Source of the DNA: CAYMTN01 sp964393335
GTDB taxonomy: Bacteria; Chloroflexota; Anaerolineae; Aggregatilineales; Aggregatilineaceae
NCBI GenBank assembly: GCA_964393335.1
Contig: CAYMTN010000017.1
Span: 1-41,694 of the forward strand
Length of the DNA stretch: 41,694 nucleotides
Reading direction: 5' to 3'
This document shows positions 26,336-33,105 of the stretch, piece by piece. Under the pieces are notes generated by a model, which was not told the origin of the DNA, did not search any database, and saw nothing but the letters and a program-made list of their open reading frames with translations. Each line of letters begins with the position of its first letter. The stretch's first letter is position 1. The translations under genes and the position numbers were made by a program.

Positions 26336-26829
26336 TACGGTTCATCCTGCACGCTGAGATACAGGGCCTGGAAACCAATCGATTCCAGCACAAAATCATC
26401 CTCTGGCATCCCGTAGGTCCACGATGCGAGTTTGACGTCATACAGGGTCAAGGTGTTGCGCGTGTCGGGTATCGCCGCATTTTCGAGCAGCAGCGTGATG
26501 TTGAACGTCGGCTGCGCCCAACTCCCTGCGGGCCGGCTGGCAGCGGCTTCACCAAGAAGCAGTTTGAGCAGTGCCCCGTTGAGGTACGCCCGCCCAATGG
26601 TCCCACTGATATGGATATTGCCGGGGCGGATTTCAGTTCCGTAGCGCTGGCCAATCTCATGAAACACCTTGATGTCGGACTGCACGGTCACCTGCACGTT
26701 TTGCACGCGCCCGACCGTAAACATCTCGTATCCGCCGATGACCTCGTTTGCCTTGTCGCCTTCTGGGCCAGTGCCCGGTGCGAGGTTGATGGATCCATCT
26801 GCGCCAGTAAACACACTCGTATTCGGCAT
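26335..26829 (-). CDS. Tail tube protein
   Basis: 164 residues, beta-rich, directly downstream of the sheath gene, where contractile systems encode the inner tube. Features: N-terminal short loop (NTSVFTGADGSINLAPG), strands VQNVQVTVQSDIKVFHEIG and PTFNITLLLENAA, and a C-terminal ESIGFQALYLSVQDEP like the closing strand of phage tube proteins. AGGAGG lies six bases before the ATG, an ideal strong ribosome site fitting a highly expressed structural protein. It overlaps the chaperone start. Only one tube gene is present, unlike eCIS loci, which usually have two or three. Confidence 0.85.
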   Translation of the reverse strand: MPNTSVFTGADGSINLAPGTGPEGDKANEVIGGYEMFTVGRVQNVQVTVQSDIKVFHEIGQRYGTEIRPGNIHISGTIGRAYLNGALLKLLLGEAAASRPAGSWAQPTFNITLLLENAAIPDTRNTLTLYDVKLASWTYGMPEDDFVLESIGFQALYLSVQDEP

Positions 26830-26839
26830 AAGAGGCCTC

Positions 26840-27985
26840 CTATTCTAAGACCATTGTCACGGCGACAAAATCGATACTAAATGTTGGGCGCAGTGTCGCA
26901 TTTACCACTGCGCGCCCGGCAATCTCATCCTGACGGGTGGCGGTTACTTCCAGGTCGTAGCTGATCAGCGCTTCATCCTGCACCATCGTCGTCAGGAACC
27001 CGTCAATCGCTCCCTGCAGGGCTTTCCGCACACGTTGGTTGTTCAACCGCCCGATAAACGGATTGCTCGCTTTTCGGATCCCGGCTTTGGCGAAATTGGT
27101 GATGCGACGTGTGGTGATTTGTTTGAATGCTTCGCCTTCTGTCGTCAGGCCGCGCACCACGCGGACGCCTTCACGCTGTTCCAACACAAGCACATTGGCC
27201 CCAAGCAAGTCTTTCGTTTCACCATAAGAGAAGCGGCGGGCCAATTGCGTGACACCGGACAGTACCTTGTTCGTTGGGCTGTCCTGTGGGCGTAAAGTGC
27301 TTAGTTTCCCAGCTACCGCCGCCGCCGAATACGTGCCCGAAAGCTCGACCATACGACCGAGCACGGCATCGAAAGCCATAATCCCTGGTGTTACCATGAT
27401 CAGGCGTTTGTTCGCTTGCACTTGCCCCTTGATGGTGTCAAGGGTCGTCCCATTCGACCCATAGACGGCGATGATGTCCTTCCCTTCGTTTTCAGCCTGG
27501 TCGACGATGCTGTTGAGAACAGCCTTGACCGCATCAGTGGCAAGCTCCGGTGCGACCAAGATGTTCACATCGTCTTTCAGCAGCTCCTGGAACGCCTCGG
27601 TATATTTGGCGTTATTGGCCCCATCTCCGACCGCCAGGGCGCGGGCATACACGGTTCGTGCGCCGTTGCTGAACAGGATTTCAAGTCCGCGCGTCAGGTT
27701 GGCCGTGCCCGTGCCGTTGCTTGCGGCATCATACATGCCAAACGTGAGCTTGGCCGTTTCATAATCAGAAAGCAGCACCGTGCCTGATGGCACTGCCAGG
27801 ACAGGATTTCCTTCGTCGTCCAGGATGGGATTGCCACTCTCGTCTATCTGCTGGATGGGTACGCCAGTACCCACAATTCCGATATTGCCGGTCGATACCC
27901 CGCCCACGCTGATCAGCCCCTCAGCACGAACGCCGATATACGTTCCCGGTATCACGAGTTCGGAAAGGGAAAAAGTTTCCGCCAT
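26840..27985 (-). CDS. Contractile tail sheath protein
   Basis: 381 residues, a compact sheath subunit. The opening SELVIPGTYIGVRAEG is typical of the sheath N-terminal arm. The conserved C-terminal core follows: FKQITTRRITNFAKAGIRKA, NPFIGRLNNQRVRKALQGAI, FLTTMVQDEALISYDLEVTA and the C-terminal strand FSIDFVAVTMVLE that knits neighbouring subunits. A strong AAGGAGG site precedes the ATG at 27985. The variable middle domain is small. It is the only sheath gene here. It lies 10 bp before the tube gene. Contraction of this sheath would drive the tube through a target envelope. Confidence 0.93.
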   Translation of the reverse strand: MAETFSLSELVIPGTYIGVRAEGLISVGGVSTGNIGIVGTGVPIQQIDESGNPILDDEGNPVLAVPSGTVLLSDYETAKLTFGMYDAASNGTGTANLTRGLEILFSNGARTVYARALAVGDGANNAKYTEAFQELLKDDVNILVAPELATDAVKAVLNSIVDQAENEGKDIIAVYGSNGTTLDTIKGQVQANKRLIMVTPGIMAFDAVLGRMVELSGTYSAAAVAGKLSTLRPQDSPTNKVLSGVTQLARRFSYGETKDLLGANVLVLEQREGVRVVRGLTTEGEAFKQITTRRITNFAKAGIRKASNPFIGRLNNQRVRKALQGAIDGFLTTMVQDEALISYDLEVTATRQDEIAGRAVVNATLRPTFSIDFVAVTMVLE

Positions 27986-28036
27986 AGAGATGCCTCCTTA
28001 AATCATATGAGAGCTTGTCGGAATGATTCTCGGTGT

Positions 28037-28078
28037 TGCCTGGATGCGATGGGGAGGGGATTCAGGGCCGTCCAGGCA
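28037..28078 (-). repeat. Inverted repeat upstream of sheath gene
   Basis: Perfect arms TGCCTGGA and TCCAGGCA flank 26 bases in the 175-bp gap between the tail-completion-like gene and the sheath gene. There is no T-tract downstream. It may be a leader hairpin setting apart the highly expressed sheath/tube block; role inferred. I see no gene in this gap. Confidence 0.35.
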
Positions 28079-28160
28079 CGACTATGTTGTCTTTCGGGAA
28101 ATAGGGAACAACGGTTTGCGTGTGGTGTGAAGTGAACTGGGACGCAAAAACTGACGAACT

Positions 28161-28607
28161 TTACGATACGTTCTGATTGTCTACTTGCAGATCGATTGGA
28201 ATTTCGGCAATAATGAACTCACCGGCCTCCGGCACACGCAGATATTCATACACCATAGCATATTGCAGCACGCGCCGCGCGGCGGTTGCACCGATGTGCG
28301 AAGTTTCCATTTCTAATTTCAGAATACGATACTCGCGTTGCTGTTGCGGTGAGAGTCCAAGCAGAGCGATATTCACTGCCTGAATATCGTCGTGGGAATC
28401 CCGAACGGCGATTTCCAGGGATGCTTCTACTTTGCATCCGAGAATATCACCTTGCGGATCATCGTGCACCGCAACAAACCCACCCAGGCCACTGCGGGTG
28501 ATTTGGTGGGGCAAGACGGTAAAATCGGGATTGGGATCAATGGAGTCAAGCAGCGCGCCGATTAGCGTGTTGAGGGCATGTAAGGCTTCGATTTCGAGCG
28601 AGACCAT
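28161..28607 (-). CDS. Putative tail completion/terminator protein
   Basis: 148 residues, the first gene of the leftward arm. An N-terminal helix (EIEALHALNTLIGALLDSI) is followed by alternating strands (VLPHQITRSGLGGFVAVHDD, GCKVEASLEIAVRDS, EYRILKLEMETSHIG) and a C-terminal strand FIIAEIPIDLQVD. Size, alpha/beta layout and position beside the sheath fit a tail terminator or completion protein (gpU-, Afp16-like), but I recognise no diagnostic motif. GGAGG lies unusually far (about 16 bases) from the ATG, so the start could be slightly off. It is transcribed away from the shared divergent promoter region. Confidence 0.55.
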   Translation of the reverse strand: MVSLEIEALHALNTLIGALLDSIDPNPDFTVLPHQITRSGLGGFVAVHDDPQGDILGCKVEASLEIAVRDSHDDIQAVNIALLGLSPQQQREYRILKLEMETSHIGATAARRVLQYAMVYEYLRVPEAGEFIIAEIPIDLQVDNQNVS

Positions 28608-28946
28608 AACGGTTATTTCTCGCCTCCAAGAAGTCTCTTTTTTCGCCTGATATTGACGTAGGACTAGTTATAACTTATCATTTTATACAATTGATTATAT
28701 ATGCGCAAATATGTTTTGTAAATGGCCGGGCGATTTCTTTTCGAATTGCGAATGCTGTAAAATCTGCTTGCCATAATCTGTGGATGTGCCCCGTTGTCCT
28801 CATTGCTCAAAGACGGCACCTGAAACCTGTTTGACTAGTCCGGGATTGAGAGTCTGGGTGAGTTTTACCTGGATGGTTGGCGAGTTTGCGCGCGTTTTAG
28901 GCGGCTTAAATCCCCTTTTTTGAATAGTAGTTTCAGGAAAGCTTTT
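28608..28946. promoter_or_regulatory. AT-rich divergent promoter region of the tail cluster
   Basis: About 340 bp between the two arms, with a clear AT-rich stretch at 28650-28790 unlike the GC-rich surroundings. On the minus strand TTGCGC, a 17-bp spacer and TAAAAT can be drawn as a promoter for the leftward arm, with further TATAAT-like elements nearby. On the plus strand the sequence TGTAAAAT near 28755 may serve the rightward arm. I see no obvious operator palindrome and no gene. A TTG-started extension of the rightward gene begins at 28920 but ATG at 28947 is preferred. Confidence 0.55.
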
Positions 28947-29549
28947 ATGAATGTGAGGCCCGTACTTGGCGATTGGGAAATTCCGCGCATTGACCATATC
29001 GAGTCATTTGAGCGGCGGCAGTATGTCGAGTTTCCTATACCTGGCAGAGTTGGCAGTCTATTCCAGGACATGAATACCACGCCGACTGCCATCCTCATCA
29101 CTGGCAGCCTGTACGGTGACGAAACACGCAATGAGATGTTGGAAGACGTGCGAACCCGATTCCAGTCAGGTGAGCCGTTGACCTTTGTTGCCGACATTGT
29201 GACGGCTACCCAGATTCAATACGTCATCATAGAACAACTCCTGTTCGAAGAATACAGCACCACACCCGACGAGCTTCGCTATCAGATGCTGCTCCTGGAA
29301 AGCCCGCCGCCCCCTCCACCGCCCGATCCATTGGGCAGTCTGGATAGTGACCTGTTGGACCAGGCTGGCAGTCTCGTCGATTCTGTCGCCGGCGCGCTCG
29401 ATGTGATCGACGCATTGGGAGACATTCCCGACATCAGCGATCCGACGAGTGATCTGCCGGGCGCACTGGATAGTGTCACCGGAGCGACAACCGGGCTTGA
29501 TACTAATTTATCATCCTTGAGTGAATTGTTCGGCGGTGGTGGTGGCTGA
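28947..29549 (+). CDS. DNA_circ_N-like baseplate adaptor protein
   Basis: 200 residues from the ATG at 28947, with AGGAAAG upstream. The N-terminal ~115 residues (WEIPRIDHIESFERRQYVEF, ILITGSLYGDE, MLEDVRTRFQSGEPLTFVAD, TQIQYVIIEQLLFEE) resemble the small beta domain of DNA-circularisation-N/Mu gp43-type baseplate proteins that sit between tube and hub. A P-rich hinge (seven prolines) follows, then an acidic Asp/Ser/Leu-rich tail ending in five glycines. The flexible tail is unusual for the family. First gene of the rightward arm, before the tape measure. Confidence in the family is moderate. Confidence 0.6.
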   Translation: MNVRPVLGDWEIPRIDHIESFERRQYVEFPIPGRVGSLFQDMNTTPTAILITGSLYGDETRNEMLEDVRTRFQSGEPLTFVADIVTATQIQYVIIEQLLFEEYSTTPDELRYQMLLLESPPPPPPPDPLGSLDSDLLDQAGSLVDSVAGALDVIDALGDIPDISDPTSDLPGALDSVTGATTGLDTNLSSLSELFGGGGG

Positions 29550-29776
29550 GGGATGCCCCTCATGTCGCACGTCTTCCCAGCGCATGGCACAGGCCAATCA
29601 CCGCCGCAAAATCTGGTCGCCGTCGCGTATGCCTGTGCTAACGACGAATCAACGTCGTCTCGTTTTTCATTGAGTCCTCATCGCACAAAACAGAAAGTGT
29701 TGGCACCGGGACGCCAACGGTGCAAAGCGACAGCCGATCGTTCGCTGGTATCGAAAGCGCGGAGGACAGTCGAATC
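29550..29776 (+). other. Intergenic spacer before the tape-measure gene
   Basis: 227 bp. It holds ACGACG/CGTCGT arms at 29641-29658 followed by CTCGTTTTTC, a weak terminator-like or attenuator hairpin, and GTTGGC/GCCAAC arms at 29699-29718. A short open frame crosses the spacer but has no credible protein character. These hairpins might set the ratio of adaptor to tape measure; inference. Confidence 0.3.
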
Positions 29777-32700
29777 ATGCCGTCATTACTAGATCAACTG
29801 CCGAATATGACAACGGTCGAAGGCAGTGTGACAGGCGCGGTGGCCGGATTTGCTAATCTGACAGGGCTGGTCGGTTCATTTTCCAGCCCGGACGTTCAAG
29901 CGGCTATTGGCAGCGTTCAGGTGCTGCAAATCCCTGATGCGTTGGTCCTGGTCGAGCCGGCGCTTGCCAGTTTTGATCGTCTGGCCCAGGACCTGCCAGC
30001 GACGGCTGTTACTGGAGGGGCCGAGGCCGTACTGATGCAGTTGATCGGCCACATGAACGCCATTGGCGAGTTAACAGCACCGCTCACGCTCCTGGTCGAT
30101 CAGTACCAGACGTTGCTCACGCAGCCCCAGATCATTCTCTCGCTGCTCACACAGGCCAACGACGTTGTCGGGTCGCTGGATGGCGCTCTTGCCAACGTGC
30201 AGACACAGGGTATCACCGGGGTTTTTGAGCTGCTGAAATCGGTTCTCAATACCCACCCTGATTTGATGCAGGTCGCGCCGTATTCGGAAATCCTGGCACA
30301 GGTCAACCAGTATTGCGACTGGATGGCGGCGACTCCGCAGACGATTTCGCAGCAGTTTCAGGATCAGATCCAAAGCCTGGCTGACGCATTACCCGTGCAC
30401 CTGGACCACGTAATGCAGAATGGCGTGCAGTACGTTCAGGTTATTCAGCATTTTTCCGATCAGTTGGCGCGCTCAATCTGGCACGATCCCTATCAGGCGG
30501 CATTGGCGGCTGTCCAGGGGTTTGATCTTGCCGATGCAGCCCGCTACGGCGAGTATCTCGCTCAACTTGACACGTTTCTTGCCCAGTTAGACCCCATCGC
30601 CCACACGTTTGATCAAAATGTACGGGGAGCGCTGGCCGCCTTTGAATACTTGAATGCCGAACATTGGACGCACGAGGTCAGCGGCGAGCTGCGCACGATC
30701 CTGACTGCCATCCGCCCGCCTATGTCCCCCTTAGCCAAAGCAACGCAGGTCATCGCCAGCGCGCTCAACAGCGTCGATCTGGCCAGCATCGAGCAGTACA
30801 TTGCATTGGTTGATGAGTCGGTCGGGACTTTCCTCGCATCGGCCCAGTTTGATGCGCTGCAAACACAAATCGAAGCGCTGACTCAGGGAATTTCAGATAC
30901 GGCCAATACCATCGAAACCGAATTGATGGATGTGTCGATGGCGCTTTCGAGTACCGCCGCTTCGCTTGGCGATTCACTGAGTCTCATTGACCTGGATAGC
31001 TTGCTCGCCCAGATCGAAACGGCCTTCGACAGTCTGTTGGCCGCCGTTGACCCGGTCACGGATGCCGCCACTCTGGCCAAAGACGCGGTGGAGGGATTTG
31101 TCACTGATCTGGCGCAAGAGGTAGCTGATCTTAATCTGGCCGGGTTGCAGATAGACCTCACCGACCTGCTCACTCAGGTGAAAAATCTGCTGGATACCAG
31201 CATCAATGATGTTTTGGGCACAGCTATTGAGGCGGCTCGCAGCGCCATTGACCAGATCAAAGACAGCCTGGAGAATGTGTCGCTGGTCCCGATTTTCGAC
31301 GAAGCTGTCGCCAAAATGGATGAGTTGGCCCAGACCTTGAGTGAAGTCGATGTATCCGAACTGAATTCGGTGCTGCGCCAGGCGTTGAGCGTTGCACTCG
31401 AACTGCTCAAGCAGATTGATTTCACGTCGGAGATCAAGGACAAACTGCTGACCGCGTTTGAACTGGTTTTAGACCAGACCTTACGCCTCGCTGAACCGTT
31501 GCAGCAGCAGCTCGACCAGGTCGCGGATCAGTTGCAGCAGTATGATCTGGGAGCCATGCTGTCAGAGGTTGTTGTGCCTGTGTATGAGACGGCCAGCCAG
31601 GCGTTGTCCGATACGAGCCCCTCCGACCTGCTACAGCCGTTGATCGCCGTGCGCGATGACGTCTTGGAACTCATGGACGCGCTCAATCCACAGGCGCTTG
31701 TACAGCCATTGATCAGCCAGCGCGACACTCTGCTGGCCCAGATTCAGGCGCTATCGCCTGCTGCGTTGGTGGCCCCGTTGAACGATCGACTGGATGAGGT
31801 CAAAGGGTTACTGAGTTCTGTGCAACCAGGTGCGCTGTTCGGCCAGCTTTCAGCCATTCTTGATCAGTTTGAGGACTGGTTGGGGCAGTTGGCATTCGCC
31901 ACTATCGATGACCCGGCCACGCTCGGTGGCATCTGGTCGAGTCTGGCCCAATCACCGGATCAGTTACAGACCTTTGTCGCGGACATCCAGGCACAGGTTG
32001 ACGGGTTCCTCGATGCGATTGTAGATGCCATCCCCGAAGTTGATGTGGCGGTGATTGCGCCGGCCTTAGCTGCGATGGCGTCTGCGATTCAAACGATTGA
32101 GGACCATGTGAGCGCACCTCTGCCGCTTCAAAATCTCTCTGCGCTGCGCGCCGTTGTGCTCGATCAACACCTGGAGGCGGGTGTTACTGCGCTTACTCAG
32201 CAATGGATGCAAACGAAGGCGCTGGTAGAGAATGCCGTAGTCCCAGATGCTGTGTCCGCCGAACATAGCGAATTGATCGCCAAACTGCAAGCTATTAGCC
32301 CTATTGAATTGCTGGCCCCGGCGGCGGCTGGCGCAGCGCGACTTGAGGCCGCCATCGAGCGCGCTGAGACGGCGCTCGGAAGGGGACAGGCGGCCATGCA
32401 GCGTATGCTGGCGGAACGGCAGGCTGACCTGCAAGCCCTTGTGCCGGACACTGGCGGCGGTTTTCGCCCTGTCGTTCGCGAACTGGTCGATATGCAAATC
32501 GGGCGACCATTGAACAGAATTTTCGCTGCTCTTCAAAACCGTCTCGAAGCCATCCAGGCGCTGTTTGTTCCTGTGCAGAGTCTTGCGACGCGCCTGCAAC
32601 AACCGTTCACGCAGATTCAGACTCTGCGGGCCGGCCTGGATCAGATCCAAACGTCACTCACCGGAATTGACACGCAGATCAATGCGGTGAATTTCGATTT

Positions 32701-33091
32701 CCTCGTGAACGAACTACAGGATGGGGTTGACGACGTGATCGCCCAATTGTCTGCCGTCGAACCTGAGACGCTGGTTGCCGCCCTGGAAATACGGTTCGAC
32801 GATACGCGTGCTGCTGTGGAAGGTCTGTACCCGGAAACGGCGGTTCAAACGCTGGATAGCACCTACCAACAGCAGGTCCTCGACGTTTTTGGGTTGTTGA
32901 ACCCACAGCCAATCATCGATGCCGTTACCGGTGAATTCACCAGCATCACCTCACTCCTTGATCAACTGCAAATCAGCCAGCTCTTTGACGCGCTGACGCA
33001 GCGGGTAGAGGAAATCGGGCAAGAACTGGATGACGGGCTGACACGCTCAGAAGAAGCGTTCAAGAATATGATCGATGCGCTGCCGCTTTAA
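29777..33091 (+). CDS. Tape-measure-like long helical protein
   Basis: 1104 residues from the ATG at 29777 (GGAGG 11 bases upstream; an in-frame ATG 19 codons earlier is less likely). The protein is almost entirely amphipathic helix, rich in Leu, Ala, Asp and Gln, with no signal peptide and no clear membrane segment. Several short tandem helical repeats are present. Length, composition and position after a hub-adaptor gene fit a tape-measure protein that sets tube length; at the usual ~1.5 angstrom per residue it would give a tube of about 165 nm. It is unusual in being in the arm opposite to tube and chaperone, and in lacking hydrophobic stretches found in many phage tape measures. Alternative: a long coiled-coil filament. 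Confidence 0.65.
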   Translation: MPSLLDQLPNMTTVEGSVTGAVAGFANLTGLVGSFSSPDVQAAIGSVQVLQIPDALVLVEPALASFDRLAQDLPATAVTGGAEAVLMQLIGHMNAIGELTAPLTLLVDQYQTLLTQPQIILSLLTQANDVVGSLDGALANVQTQGITGVFELLKSVLNTHPDLMQVAPYSEILAQVNQYCDWMAATPQTISQQFQDQIQSLADALPVHLDHVMQNGVQYVQVIQHFSDQLARSIWHDPYQAALAAVQGFDLADAARYGEYLAQLDTFLAQLDPIAHTFDQNVRGALAAFEYLNAEHWTHEVSGELRTILTAIRPPMSPLAKATQVIASALNSVDLASIEQYIALVDESVGTFLASAQFDALQTQIEALTQGISDTANTIETELMDVSMALSSTAASLGDSLSLIDLDSLLAQIETAFDSLLAAVDPVTDAATLAKDAVEGFVTDLAQEVADLNLAGLQIDLTDLLTQVKNLLDTSINDVLGTAIEAARSAIDQIKDSLENVSLVPIFDEAVAKMDELAQTLSEVDVSELNSVLRQALSVALELLKQIDFTSEIKDKLLTAFELVLDQTLRLAEPLQQQLDQVADQLQQYDLGAMLSEVVVPVYETASQALSDTSPSDLLQPLIAVRDDVLELMDALNPQALVQPLISQRDTLLAQIQALSPAALVAPLNDRLDEVKGLLSSVQPGALFGQLSAILDQFEDWLGQLAFATIDDPATLGGIWSSLAQSPDQLQTFVADIQAQVDGFLDAIVDAIPEVDVAVIAPALAAMASAIQTIEDHVSAPLPLQNLSALRAVVLDQHLEAGVTALTQQWMQTKALVENAVVPDAVSAEHSELIAKLQAISPIELLAPAAAGAARLEAAIERAETALGRGQAAMQRMLAERQADLQALVPDTGGGFRPVVRELVDMQIGRPLNRIFAALQNRLEAIQALFVPVQSLATRLQQPFTQIQTLRAGLDQIQTSLTGIDTQINAVNFDFLVNELQDGVDDVIAQLSAVEPETLVAALEIRFDDTRAAVEGLYPETAVQTLDSTYQQQVLDVFGLLNPQPIIDAVTGEFTSITSLLDQLQISQLFDALTQRVEEIGQELDDGLTRSEEAFKNMIDALPL
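31612..31890 (+). repeat. Four ~23-residue helical repeats in the tape-measure gene
   Basis: Successive encoded units begin with P-x-x-L: SPSDLLQPLIAVRDDVLE, NPQALVQPLISQRDTLLAQ, SPAALVAPLNDRLDEVKG and QPGALFGQLSAILDQFED. Related units recur further on (SPIELLAP near 32300; EPETLVAALEIRFDDTRA near 32760). Such units can change tape-measure length by whole steps. Confidence 0.65.
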
Positions 33092-33105
33092 AGGGGAATT
33101 GTGCG

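Noticed and set aside
29553..29792. Small 79-codon gene between adaptor and tape measure
   Set aside because: No domain character, no good ribosome site, and it runs into the tape-measure start in another frame. A small tail protein X cannot be wholly excluded.
32066..32650. 194-codon minus-strand frame inside the tape-measure gene
   Set aside because: Antisense shadow of a long continuous helical protein; Gln/Arg/Ser-rich without a start signal.
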